Shown: piece after piece, positions 52,396 through 61,220 of the stretch
Layout of the letters: each line of letters starts with the position of its first letter
Numbering within the stretch: position 1 is the first letter of the stretch
Source: CBDEGU01 sp965238045
GTDB lineage: Bacteria > Acidobacteriota > Terriglobia > Bryobacterales > UBA6623
Length of the DNA stretch: 64,000 bases
Direction of reading: 5' to 3'
Assembly: GCA_965238045.1 (NCBI GenBank)
Contig: CBDEGU010000012.1
Coordinates: forward strand, 1,488,001-1,552,000
Notes under the pieces: model-generated
Told to the model about the DNA's origin: nothing
What the model saw: only the letters and a program-made list of their open reading frames with translations
Database searches by the model: none
Translations under genes and position numbers: made by a program

Positions 52396-52417
52396 GAGAG
52401 GCGCCTCTCACTTTTTT
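52396..52417 (+). terminator. Intrinsic terminator without an obvious gene
   Basis: GAGAGGCGCCTCTC, a perfect palindrome, followed by AC and six Ts. No coding gene ends here on the plus strand. A TTGACA at about 52079 lies 330 bases upstream, though with no well-spaced -10 box, so a small non-coding transcript is conceivable. Confidence 0.5.
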
Positions 52418-52790
52418 AGAATTTCTTGAATTTGAAAAAGAAGCACCACGAAGAACGAAGCCAGCAACCCCAGCCAGCCAGCAGCCTCAGCCACCCACCC
52501 AACCTATCCGCCAAACCATGCAGCGGAGCCCGGGGGCGAGACACCGTCGAGCCCCTCAACCCGCCCGTCGCCGTCCAAAATCCAAAAACCCGAAAATCCG
52601 GGCAAATCCGGACAAAACGCCGCCCAAAAACCCTTCCCCGACCCAACCTCACCCGTCTCCCTCTCCAAAAAAAAGTTAAGAAATCCCCAGAAACCGGGCA
52701 TTACCGGACAAAACCGCCCTCTTCCGATCCCGTCCGGCGGCATCGAATCGGCCAAAACCGCACAGATCGCGACCGCGATTCGGGCGGCCA

Positions 52791-54092
52791 TCAGGCCTCG
52801 CTAATTTGCGGCGCGTACTTGCGGCGGACGAGAAAGATGTAGCCCAGGATTCCCAGCACGAGCCAGACGCCGATCGTCTTGATGGGCATGTCGAAACTTC
52901 CCGTCTGGTCGATAAGCCAGCCGGTCAGGGTTGCCGACACGATGCCCGCGAGATTGGCGGCAGTGTTCTGAATTCCCACGACCATCGCGATGCTGCCGCC
53001 GGGAATGAGTGTCTGCGTGAGCGCCCAATAGTTGGCGGTGGCAAGCCCGAGGCCCCACATCGACACAACGGCGATAAACAGCATCAAGTCGGTGTTATCG
53101 ACGTAGGCGCCGAGGGTCTGCGTCGCGGCGAAGCTGAAACCCAGGATCGTGAATCCCTTCCGGACCGTGATCGGATCATGGCCTCGGCGGATCAGCCAAT
53201 CAGCCGCCGCGCCGCCGATCCAAATCATCACCGCCATGCCGCCGAACGCCACGCCACCATACCAGCTCATGTCTTTAATCGACATGCCGAACTTCTGTGC
53301 AAAGTACTGCGGCATCCAAGTCATGCCGTAGTAAACGAAGTACATGTAGCAGAAGGTGCCGAGCACGACGCCCCAGATAACGGGGCTGCGAAGAATCTCG
53401 CGGGTCGATACCGTCTGTAGTTTGGAGTCTTCGGCCGGCGAAGCCGCCTTAATGGCTGCGCGCTCGGAAAGCGAAAGAGCGGCGATGTCATCTTTCTTGA
53501 CCCAGAACATCCACGGGATGAGGATGACCAGTCCGCCGAAGCCCATGATGAGGAACATGGTCTGCCAGTTGTACGCGGTGATCAGGTAGCCCGCAAGTGG
53601 CAGGCCGAACGCGGGACCCAGCTTTGTTCCGGTCATGTACAAGCCGACGGCGGTCCCTCGCTGCTCCTCATCGAAGTGCATGCGAATGTACCGCATGCTC
53701 GAGGGGGTCACAACGGACTCACCAACACCTAAGAGGAGCCGGATCGCCAGTAGAAACCATAGGCCGGCTGTCAAGGCCGTCGCGGCGGAAGCCAGACCCC
53801 AGAGCAGGTTCCCGTAGAAATAGGGCTTGCGAACACCGATCTTGTCAACCCAAATCCCCGAGGGGATCTGCAGGAACGTGTAGCTCCAGAAAAACGCGCC
53901 GAGCACGAGGCCTTGCTGCGTCAGACTGAGGTCAATGTCCTGGACCATGACCGGCAGGGCGATGGTGAGACAAACTCGATCGAAGTAGGCATTGATCATC
54001 CCGAAGCTGAGGACGCCTACGACGGGCCAGCGCATCTTGTCTTGTTGGACGGCGGTCGCGGCGACGGCGGCGGGCTGGTTGGTGGTGCTCAT
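52791..54092 (-). CDS. MFS transporter, anion:cation symporter type (hexuronate-like)
   Basis: A 433-residue major facilitator with twelve predicted membrane helices. Characteristic stretches: INAYFDRVCLTIALPVMVQD in helix 1, GIWVDKIGVRKPYFYGN between helices 2 and 3, the helix 4 region LLLGVGESVVTPSSMRYIRM and WTWMP-like PQYFAQKFG after helix 7. This matches the ACS family, which imports glucarate, galactonate or hexuronates with protons. It fits the sugar-acid enzymes in the window. Its start overlaps the ferredoxin gene by four bases, so both are co-translated. Confidence 0.88.
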   Translation of the reverse strand: MSTTNQPAAVAATAVQQDKMRWPVVGVLSFGMINAYFDRVCLTIALPVMVQDIDLSLTQQGLVLGAFFWSYTFLQIPSGIWVDKIGVRKPYFYGNLLWGLASAATALTAGLWFLLAIRLLLGVGESVVTPSSMRYIRMHFDEEQRGTAVGLYMTGTKLGPAFGLPLAGYLITAYNWQTMFLIMGFGGLVILIPWMFWVKKDDIAALSLSERAAIKAASPAEDSKLQTVSTREILRSPVIWGVVLGTFCYMYFVYYGMTWMPQYFAQKFGMSIKDMSWYGGVAFGGMAVMIWIGGAAADWLIRRGHDPITVRKGFTILGFSFAATQTLGAYVDNTDLMLFIAVVSMWGLGLATANYWALTQTLIPGGSIAMVVGIQNTAANLAGIVSATLTGWLIDQTGSFDMPIKTIGVWLVLGILGYIFLVRRKYAPQISEA

Positions 54093-54529
54093 CTAGCTGG
54101 ACTCCTTGGGCCGGGCCGGCTCTGCGGGAGGGGGTTGCGGAAGAAGACGTACTGCTCGACCGGCTGTCCCCCGATGATGTGCTCCTGCAGGATGCGCTCG
54201 GCTACTTCCGGCGTCACAGAATGATACCAAACTCCCTCCGGATACACTACGGCGACCGGTCCATGACTGCAAACGCGAAGGCAGTCCACCTTGCTGCGAT
54301 AGACGCAAGGTTCGCCGCTCGCCAGTCCCAGTTCGGCAATCCGTTTCTTCAGATAGCTCCAGGACCGGTTGCTGGCCTCCCGCGGCGCGCACTTGGGTTT
54401 GCTCTGGTCGGCACAGATCAGGAAGTGACGGTGATAGCGTCGTACCGGCAGACGGGGTCCGCGAGCCTGGGTGACTTCTTGCGCGTTCGCTTCACGTTGC
54501 TCGTTGCGGTCGGGTGTTTCTTGCGGCAT
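54089..54529 (-). CDS. Thioredoxin-like [2Fe-2S] ferredoxin
   Basis: A 146-residue protein ending in a thioredoxin-like ferredoxin domain of about 95 residues. The cluster ligands are in HFLICADQSKPKCAPREAS (first pair) and SKVDCLRVCSHGPVAVVYPE (second pair), spacing typical of Shethna-type/NuoE-like ferredoxins. The C-terminal HIIGGQPVEQYVF is also conserved in this family. It may supply electrons or serve a regulatory role; its coupling to a sugar-acid carrier is unexplained. The ATG at 54529 was preferred to 54580. Confidence 0.82.
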   Translation of the reverse strand: MPQETPDRNEQREANAQEVTQARGPRLPVRRYHRHFLICADQSKPKCAPREASNRSWSYLKKRIAELGLASGEPCVYRSKVDCLRVCSHGPVAVVYPEGVWYHSVTPEVAERILQEHIIGGQPVEQYVFFRNPLPQSRPGPRSPAR

Positions 54530-54956
54530 CGGATGGAAGGCTATTATAGCTGGCGAGCGGCGGCGAGCGTCCCGGAGCAAGATGCCCGCGGGCAGCGAAC
54601 CGGCTCTCTGGTGTTTTTGTCCCTCGGCCCGCCGGGGGACGAGGCGGTGATGGCGGCGCGAGAGACGCTCGGCGAGTTCGACTCGATGGGCTGGCCAGGT
54701 CCGAATTCTCGCCTACCGGCGGGCGGGCTTGGACATGGGCGAGCAGCAACTCAGCGCCATTCGGGAATGTCTTGTCTGTTGGGAAACGAGCAGCAGGGCT
54801 ACCGCAGGGGAAGGGAAATTTCCCGGCCGCTGGGCGAGACCAAGACCACCCGGCTCATCGGCGAGGGAGCCATCATGATCACAGCCGGCGAAGAGACCCG
54901 ATCGCGCACCGAGCGTATCGTCTCAACCGTCCCGTAGAGGAATAGTCCCCAGGAGT
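54530..54956. other. Intergenic region upstream of the ferredoxin gene
   Basis: About 430 bases between the ferredoxin gene and the IS5 element. On the minus strand TATAAT occurs at 54543-54548, 14 bases before the ferredoxin ATG, a possible -10 without a good -35. Frames on either strand are unconvincing. Confidence 0.35.
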
Positions 54957-56069
54957 GGCGCTGTTGCATGATTCAACTGCGGCGCGAGTGGGGGCGCTTT
55001 TCCAACTTCTCGTTCAGGACACCACAGCGCAGGATTTCGGCCTACCCAGCTCGGCCATCCGGTTGAGGATGTGACACCCGATCGCAACTTCTCTCCTTTG
55101 TGCCTTGCCGTGCCTCGCCTTCAATCCGCCTCCGAGCACGGACTTGTATCGGAAGAAGCTGTTTTCAACGCGCGCCTGCTGTCGGTAGCCCGACTCCTTC
55201 TGCCACTCTCGTCGCCCGACCTGGCGAATCCTCTCAAGAGCCGTGTCACGCTGCGCCCAGGGGCCGTCCGTTGGCCCCGCCGACACCGCGGAGCGACGAG
55301 GGGGAATCACAATCACGACGTTCTCTGTACCGGCCGCGCTGAGTTGATCGTAGACTGACCTGTGGTCGTAGGCTCCGTCTGCGGTGAAACGCCGGATGGG
55401 AACCTCGATTGTGTCGAGAAGAGCAGGGAGTGTGGAGGCGTCGTCCCGGCTGCTCGCTGTGAGTTCGGCCGCCACAATGAACCCCTCGGCATCCACCCCG
55501 ATGTGCAGCTTCCGCCAATCCCGGCGTTTCTTTGATGCCTTGTGCTTGTGCGCGTTCCATTCGCCGCAACCCAGAATCTTCAGCCCTGTGGAATCGACGA
55601 TCAAGTCGATCGGGCCGTCATAGGATCGGGTCAGGGGCGGCACCGCAACGATTTGGTTCCGGCGCGAGAGTGTGGTGTGGTCCGGGGCCTTGAGGTTGAG
55701 GCCCATCAAGCGGAGCAGCGAGTCCAGGAACCCCTCGGTCTGGCGGAGCGGCAGGCTGAAGACGACCCGCAGCGTCAACGCGGTCCGGACCGCGAGGTTC
55801 GAGTACCGCCGCTGGCCTCCGCGAAGACCGTTCTTCGGTGGTACCCACGCGGCAATTGCATCCTCGCTCAGCCAGATCGTGACGTCGCCGCGGCTCCTGA
55901 GGCCACGCTCGTACTCCCTCCAGTTCCGGATTCTGTACTTCTTCTTATACTGGCGGTTGACTCGGCTCGACTTCGCTGCGACCATGACGTTACCCCCGAT
56001 CTCTATGATGGACTGGACCCCACCCCCGCCGCTAGCGTGCTCGCTTACACCGATTCATGCACCAACGCC
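54957..56069 (-). mobile_element. IS5-family element (IS903-like ends)
   Basis: The ends are GGCGCTGTTGCATGATTC (54957-54974) and, reversed, GGCGTTGGTGCATGAATC (56052-56069), which resemble the IS903 subgroup terminal repeats. No direct duplication is seen outside them (CCCAGGAGT versus CCGGAACAA), suggesting rearrangement or an end that I have placed wrongly. Confidence 0.82.
55014..55985 (-). CDS. IS5-family transposase
   Basis: 323 residues with the DDE signature IDLIVDSTGLKILG, RRFTADGAYDHRSVY and ARVENSFFRYKSVLGGGLKA, and KKRRDWRKLHIGVD which is typical of the IS903-like subgroup. An N-terminal basic region binds the ends. It appears intact. Confidence 0.9.
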   Translation of the reverse strand: MVAAKSSRVNRQYKKKYRIRNWREYERGLRSRGDVTIWLSEDAIAAWVPPKNGLRGGQRRYSNLAVRTALTLRVVFSLPLRQTEGFLDSLLRLMGLNLKAPDHTTLSRRNQIVAVPPLTRSYDGPIDLIVDSTGLKILGCGEWNAHKHKASKKRRDWRKLHIGVDAEGFIVAAELTASSRDDASTLPALLDTIEVPIRRFTADGAYDHRSVYDQLSAAGTENVVIVIPPRRSAVSAGPTDGPWAQRDTALERIRQVGRREWQKESGYRQQARVENSFFRYKSVLGGGLKARHGKAQRREVAIGCHILNRMAELGRPKSCAVVS

Positions 56070-57270
56070 CCGGAACAAAGCTAAACCCTTTTGGGGCTGG
56101 CATGACAGCCGCACCCGAAAAAAGAAGGTGCTTGCTACGGGACAGTGGGGGCTCGATCCCGCCTACGGGGTCTCGCGGAATCTAAGAATGCCCTCTCCGT
56201 TTTCGCTGGACTACACGTTCAACCCGTATCTGGGCATTGGGCGAGCGGTGACATCGCGCGTTGCGCCAAGTTCGCCGGCGTTGGTGCGGGACGAGGTGCA
56301 GCCTTACGGCGGCGCAGCGGTATCAGCGGCTGGGATGGGAACGTCTTTGGTTCGCATACGGCGCGCGAGGAATTTTGATCCCAAGTCAAAGAAAGGCCGT
56401 CTGGACTTGCGGCTGACCGTGGATGGGGAAGTCGACGTCTTGCTCAACCAGGACACGATTCGTTACCTAGTCCGCGGCGGCCGCCCACCGGTGGACAACG
56501 GTTCGGAGCATACCCAGCCCATTCCTCGGGCATCGTTCCGACGGTTCAATATCGAAAAAAAGGACGGCCGGGGCAAGGTAACCCTGCTGGAGCGCCCGGC
56601 GGCTTCTAACAACTACACGGCGAAACTGCGCGTCTCGGATCCCCGTGGCGGCGACGACCGCTACCATGTGCAACTGAACTGGCAGTGGGACCGGCTGGCG
56701 CCGGCGGCGGTCCGCGCTGGGCCTTCGGTCGCGGTTGCCGACCCCAAGGTTACCGGCCCCGAGGTTGCGCGCGCTGGGCCTTCGGTTGCGGTATCGGACC
56801 CCGAGCCACCCGCCGGAATTTTCTCACGCCATCCCGGATCGGCGGGGCTGCCTGGTTCCGCTCCGCCACGAGCGGCTTCGGCGGACGCTCGCGCCGTGCC
56901 CGATCGCAGGGTTGAAGAAACCGAGCTGACCTCGCCGAAGAACGACCCCAGCCGGTACGGGACGGGGCCCGAGGGCGCGCTGGACTTTCGGGCGCGTGTC
57001 GATGGTACGGTGGTGGTCCGCATTGTTGGCGACCGCGTGTTCGCGGAAAACACTTCGGGCCGGCCTCTGGAACTCGACCGATTCACATTCAGCCAGCCCC
57101 TGCCCCGGCAACGGCTCTCAAGAGTTGAACTTTACAAGAAGAAGGGGCGAGGAGAGGTTGTCCTGCTCGAGCGGCCCTGGGAAGGAAACAACTATCAGGC
57201 CGTGATCCGGATATCGGACCCCAGCGGCGGCGCGGCCGACTACCGCTTTGAACTAGAGTGGGAACGGTAG
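56070..57270 (+). pseudogene. Duplicated-domain hypothetical protein, 5' end lost to IS5
   Basis: The frame after the IS reads about 400 residues, without a clear start (an ATG at 56188 is the first). It contains the same 95-residue module twice: GRLDLRLTVDGEVDVLL to DPRGGDDRYHVQLNWQW and GALDFRARVDGTVVVRI to DPSGGAADYRFELEWER, joined by a Pro/Ala linker with the repeated phrase RAGPSVAV-DP. Shared blocks are FRRFNIEKKDGRGKVTLLER / LSRVELYKKKGRGEVVLLER. The function of the module is unknown; it looks like a beta-rich periplasmic unit. A signal peptide would be expected in the lost part. Confidence 0.6.
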
Positions 57271-57327
57271 CGACCCGGCGCGGCGCGTTTCTCGACAGAT
57301 GCGTTTCTGAACAGATCACGAAGGCGG

Positions 57328-58002
57328 CTATTCGTCCACGATCCAGCCGTCACGGAGCTGGATCACGCGGTCGCCATAGGCGGCGTTGGATTCAGAGTGG
57401 GTCACCTGGATGATCGTCGTGCCCTCTTGATTGAGTTTCTTGAATAGCTCCATGATGTCCTTGCCCTGGGCCGAGTGAAGGTTCCCGGTGGGTTCGTCGG
57501 CCAGGATCACTCGGGGACTGGCGACGATCGCCCGCGCGACGGCCACAAGCTGCTGCTGTCCGCCGGAGAGCTGATTGGGAAAGAGGTCTTTCTTGGCGAC
57601 GATTTGAAAACGGTCGAGCACCTCGGCGACGAGGCTGGCGCGCGCTTTCGGGCGGATGTCGCGATAGGAGAGGGGCAGGTCGAGGTTCTCGTAAACCGTC
57701 AGATCGTCGAGGAGATGATAGCTCTGAAACACAAAGCCGATGTATTGCTTGTTGAGTTCGGCCCGCTGTTTCGGCCGGATGCCATGCACCGGATGGCCGA
57801 GGAAATCATATTCACCAGAGAACTCCGCGTCGAGCATGCCGAGGATGCCGAGCAAAGTAGACTTTCCGGCTCCAGATGGCCCCATGATGGTGACGAAAGC
57901 GCCTTCGGCGATATCGAGGCTGATGCGGCGAAGGACGTAGCTCCGCCCGTAGCCTGAGCGGTAGGATTTTTCGAGGTCGCGCAGCTGGATCAGGACGGAC
58001 AA
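57328..58002 (-). CDS. ABC transporter ATP-binding protein, MacB/LolD-like
   Basis: A 224-residue ATPase. Walker A GPSGAGKSTLLGILG, Q-loop GFVFQSYHLLDDLTVYENL, signature LSGGQQQLVAVARAI, Walker B VILADEPTGNLHSAQG and H-loop VTHSES are all present. The size and GFVFQSYHLL wording place it with MacB/LolD-type exporters. No permease gene lies on either side, so its partner must be elsewhere or was lost nearby. Confidence 0.9.
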   Translation of the reverse strand: MSVLIQLRDLEKSYRSGYGRSYVLRRISLDIAEGAFVTIMGPSGAGKSTLLGILGMLDAEFSGEYDFLGHPVHGIRPKQRAELNKQYIGFVFQSYHLLDDLTVYENLDLPLSYRDIRPKARASLVAEVLDRFQIVAKKDLFPNQLSGGQQQLVAVARAIVASPRVILADEPTGNLHSAQGKDIMELFKKLNQEGTTIIQVTHSESNAAYGDRVIQLRDGWIVDE

Positions 58003-58164
58003 CGGTTTCTATCAGACCATGCCGGAGCAGGAATGGCAATCGAGGCGTCTGCTGGTGTAAGTACTCGAACTGAGACCGTGGCACGTCTCAGCAACAGGTC
58101 GGCCTTCCCAGTACGAGTTTGAGCCGCCGCTGATGACGACAACTCTCTGGCCGCAACCTCTATC

Positions 58165-59073
58165 ATGACTCTGTTTCGGCGCTCGGAAGTGGTCTTGCTG
58201 ATTTACTTCGGCTACGCCAGCGGCGTCTCTTTGTTCCTGGACCTTCCGCGCCCGGTTGTCATTTCGACTGCGGTCGTGAACCTTACCGTTCTGACAGGGT
58301 ACCTCTTGCTGGCGTTCTTCGAACGCCGCTCGCCCGGCACGGCCTTGGGAACCATCCGCGATTGGCTGCCGATTCCGCTCATGCTGCTTTGTTACCGAGA
58401 GATGGGCTGGTTCGCCCCGGCGGAACACACCTATGAACTCGAGCGGGGCTGGGTTGTTTGGGACAAGTTGCTGCTCAATCACTGGGGGCTGCGGGATGCG
58501 ATTGAGGCCGCTGGGCCGCTGCTGCCGTCGATTCTTGAAATTTTCTACGCACTGACTTACACGCTCGGGGCGTTTTCGATGGCTATGCTCTATTTCTACC
58601 GGCGGCGGGAATCGGCGGATCGTTTCTTGTTCGTGCTGCTGCTTAGCGCGCTGCTCTCCTACGCTTTGTTCCCCTATTTTCCTTCGGAGCCGCCGCGAAC
58701 GGTTTTTCCCGGCGAGGACATGCCGCGCATCGACACAGTGTTTCGGCAGTTCAACTGGTGGCTGCTGAGCCGAGGCGGCATTCACACCAGCGTCTTTCCC
58801 AGCGCGCACGTTTCCTCAGCCTTTGGGGCGGCGTTTGGGCTGATGCTGGTGATGCCGAAGCCAAGCTGGGTCTACCGCACGGTGATGACGCTGGCGGTGT
58901 GCATTTTTTGGGCGACGATCTACGGACGGTATCACTACGCGGCCGACGCGGTAGCGGGAGTCGCCGTGAGTCTGGTCGCGCTCGGCATTGGCGCTGCGCT
59001 CAAACGGCGCGAGCGCTGGGCGGCGGATGTCAGCCCGCATTTCTCACCACCTGACGCCCGAAGCACGCGATAG
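58165..59073 (+). CDS. PAP2-superfamily membrane phosphatase/transferase (Aur1/Ipt-like)
   Basis: A 302-residue protein with about six membrane helices. The phosphatase motifs are FPYFPSEPPR before the active site, SVFPSAHVSSAFGAAFG (Ser-Ala-His) and IYGRYHYAADAVAG (Arg-His-Asp). Members related to inositol phosphotransferases transfer or remove phosphate-linked head groups of membrane lipids. The substrate is unknown. It is divergent from the ABC gene. Confidence 0.8.
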   Translation: MTLFRRSEVVLLIYFGYASGVSLFLDLPRPVVISTAVVNLTVLTGYLLLAFFERRSPGTALGTIRDWLPIPLMLLCYREMGWFAPAEHTYELERGWVVWDKLLLNHWGLRDAIEAAGPLLPSILEIFYALTYTLGAFSMAMLYFYRRRESADRFLFVLLLSALLSYALFPYFPSEPPRTVFPGEDMPRIDTVFRQFNWWLLSRGGIHTSVFPSAHVSSAFGAAFGLMLVMPKPSWVYRTVMTLAVCIFWATIYGRYHYAADAVAGVAVSLVALGIGAALKRRERWAADVSPHFSPPDARSTR

Positions 59074-59238
59074 GCCCGCCATTACTTCGTTGCTCTTGCT
59101 TGCCGTGCTCACCGTACAGTCAAGTACGCCTGCGCTCGTCAAGCGGCACCCGCCTCGTACTGACGGGCCTCTCACGCACTTCGCATCGCCACGTGGCGAG
59201 AAAAGCGGGCTAGCGATCCGGCCGGTGCGTAGCACGCT

Positions 59239-60042
59239 CTACATATAGCCGTCTTTGGCGGCCTCGCCATCGCCTTCAGAGGGGAACTCGGCTCGCACCT
59301 CTCTGAGTCCGCCGAGCAGGACCGAGACATCCGAGCCGAAGACAAGATATCGCGCGCCGTGTTCTTGAGCTTTCTTGAGCAGCGAAGTCTTGGCCATGTG
59401 AACGCCGGGCGCGACGCCGTTCTTGTCGCAGGCCTCGACCATGCGATCGAACGCATCCCAGAAGAGCGGATGTTCGAAATCGCCCGGGATACCGAGGGAA
59501 ACCGACAGATCAAACGGGCCGACCATGATGGCGTCCACGCCGGGAATCGCGGTGATGTCGTAGATCGCCTCGACGCTTTCCTTGCTCTCCATTTGCAGGA
59601 TGACCATGGTCTCGTCGTTGGCCGACTCCATCTCGACCGCGGCGCCGCGGAACTGAAAGTCGGTGATGATGTTGCGCATTCCGTATCCGCGGTTGCCCAG
59701 CGGCGGAAATTTCATCGCGTCCACCACGCTCTCACCCTGCGCGGCCGAATGAACGCGCGGAGCGATGACTCCCATCGCGCCCATGTCGAGAGTCCGGGCA
59801 ATCAGAAAATACTCCGACTGCGTGACCCGGACCACGGGCATGACCTCGGCCGCGCGCGCGACCCGCACGAGAGTCTGAATCTCGCGATAGCCGGTCGGCG
59901 AATGCTCGGTGTCGATGAAGAAGAAATCCAGACCAGCGGCCTTGAGAATCGTGACGACCTCGGGGCTGGTGTAGTCGGTCAGGCAAGTACCCAGAACCGT
60001 GCCGCCTTGCTTGAGTGTGTATTTGATCGTATTTTTTTGCAT
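59239..60042 (-). CDS. HpcH/HpaI-type aldolase
   Basis: A 267-residue class II aldolase. GLDFFFIDTEHSPTGYREIQ, VRVTQSEYFLIARTLDMGAM, LQMESKESVEAIYDITAIPG and AIMVGPFDLSVSLGIPGD follow the HpaI family order, including the metal ligands Glu (LQMESKE) and Asp (GPFDLS). These enzymes cleave 2-keto-3-deoxy acids (for example keto-deoxyglucarate or -rhamnonate) to pyruvate and an aldehyde; this fits the dehydratase and uronate enzymes of the window. The ATG at 60042 gives the typical MQKNTIKYTLKQGG start. Confidence 0.85.
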   Translation of the reverse strand: MQKNTIKYTLKQGGTVLGTCLTDYTSPEVVTILKAAGLDFFFIDTEHSPTGYREIQTLVRVARAAEVMPVVRVTQSEYFLIARTLDMGAMGVIAPRVHSAAQGESVVDAMKFPPLGNRGYGMRNIITDFQFRGAAVEMESANDETMVILQMESKESVEAIYDITAIPGVDAIMVGPFDLSVSLGIPGDFEHPLFWDAFDRMVEACDKNGVAPGVHMAKTSLLKKAQEHGARYLVFGSDVSVLLGGLREVRAEFPSEGDGEAAKDGYM

Positions 60043-60097
60043 AGCGAATCCGAGTTCCCTGCTGTGCCGAGTTTCCTGTTGTACCACAGCCGCGTAA

Positions 60098-61036
60098 CTA
60101 CGGTGCTTCGTAAATCAGGGGATCCCCCGGCAAATGGATCAAGTTGATGGCGCGCCGGTCGGGCTTGCGGCGCTCGAAGCCGCCGGTTTCGCCGGTGATG
60201 AAGAGCGCCTGGGAATCGTCTGACCAGCGGTAGTCAAACGAGCGGCCCGAACCCGGATCGGCTTCGCGGAGGGAGAGAACCGTCTCGACGGCTCCAGTTG
60301 TAAAATCCCAAACATGCAAGCTGCAGTAGCCCAGCCGCAAGGCTCCTGATCGCAGCAGTGCGGCGCGAGTCCGGTCGGGCGAGACCACCAGCGTATGGCC
60401 GGGTCCCCAATAACGATGTGTCTTCGTCTTGAGGTCGTAGACAAAGAAGGAGTACTCCGGGCGCAGAGTGGGCTCGAGCCAGCTACGGACATAGCGCCCG
60501 AGCTTGCCCGTGGGCGAGAGCGCCCACGAATTCCACCAGCCATATATGAGCACCGTGCCGTCGCCGGTCTTGGCGAAGAGCAGTTGGTCGATGATTCGAT
60601 CGCTCGGCACGTCCAACTCTTCGAGCTGGGTTGCTTCTTGCGGCCGGAGATCGGATGCTTGCCGCCAGAGATAGAGGTGCTGCCGGTCAGGCCAGCGATC
60701 GCCGTCATGGGATTGGATCACCCACAGGCCCTGCTCGTTCATGTGGTCCGGCTTGAGGTGGTCGATTCTCGAAACTTCGCCGCTAATTCCGGTGAGACCG
60801 GCGGGCAGGCTCGGCGGATCGTCCGCGCCAGCCAATTGACCCCGCAACTGGGATGCATAGCCAAGCGCGCGCGGGTTCGAGGAAGCCGGCACGAGGCGAG
60901 GCAGTTTCTCTTCGAGTCCCGAACCCCAACTCCCCGGCCCGAGGGCGGCCACGCAAGATACGTGAAAGGCAATGGCGGGGAATAGAACGGCGAGCAAGAT
61001 GGTGAATATCCAGCGCCGGTTAGAAGAATGGGGCAT
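60098..61036 (-). CDS. Exported propeller-like hypothetical protein
   Basis: A 312-residue protein with an N-terminal membrane/signal segment (WIFTILLAVLFPAIAFHVSC) where the cysteine could be lipidated, then irregular blade-like repeats (LYLWRQASDLRPQ, LIYGWWNSWALSPTGKLG, SFFVYDLKTKTHRYWGPGHT, LHVWDFTTGAVETVLSLREA, QALFITGETGGFERRK). It resembles WD40/TolB-like propeller proteins. No catalytic residues are seen and the function is unknown. Confidence 0.55.
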   Translation of the reverse strand: MPHSSNRRWIFTILLAVLFPAIAFHVSCVAALGPGSWGSGLEEKLPRLVPASSNPRALGYASQLRGQLAGADDPPSLPAGLTGISGEVSRIDHLKPDHMNEQGLWVIQSHDGDRWPDRQHLYLWRQASDLRPQEATQLEELDVPSDRIIDQLLFAKTGDGTVLIYGWWNSWALSPTGKLGRYVRSWLEPTLRPEYSFFVYDLKTKTHRYWGPGHTLVVSPDRTRAALLRSGALRLGYCSLHVWDFTTGAVETVLSLREADPGSGRSFDYRWSDDSQALFITGETGGFERRKPDRRAINLIHLPGDPLIYEAP

Positions 61037-61161
61037 ATCGAGACTGGGTCAGCCTCCTGATATTCTCGCTCATCGAACCGGAGTGGCGGCCGAGCGGCGA
61101 GCGAAGCAACGGCGGAAACCGGCCCTCGGCGGCCGGCCGATCTCATGCCGGGGCGATTTCA

Positions 61162-61191
61162 TTGACACTCCGATTGGGCCGATGCTAGCTT
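61162..61191 (+). promoter_or_regulatory. Candidate promoter of the gcv operon
   Basis: TTGACA (61162-61167) is a perfect -35; TAGCTT (61186-61191) at 18-base spacing is a weak -10. gcvT starts 30 bases after it. No glycine riboswitch was recognisable in the short leader. Confidence 0.4.
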
Positions 61192-61220
61192 GAGAGATCG
61201 TTTTCGTCCCGGCGTCCCGC

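Larger units (their letters stand above)
51229..52790. other. Non-coding stretch with strong A/C strand bias
   Basis: About 1.5 kb in which the plus strand is dominated by C and A. In 51601-51660, for example, there are 27 A, 25 C, 5 T and 3 G. Two such blocks (51300-52090 and 52430-52790) are separated by ordinary sequence. Frames on either strand are compositional (Pro/Gln-rich or Gly/Trp-rich) and contain no domain. Inside are a palindromic repeat (51830-51915), runs of five or six Cs and a terminator (52396-52417). I recognise no gene. Confidence 0.6.

Noticed and set aside
61192..61220. Glycine riboswitch upstream of gcvT
   Set aside because: The leader is too short and no glycine aptamer motif is present.
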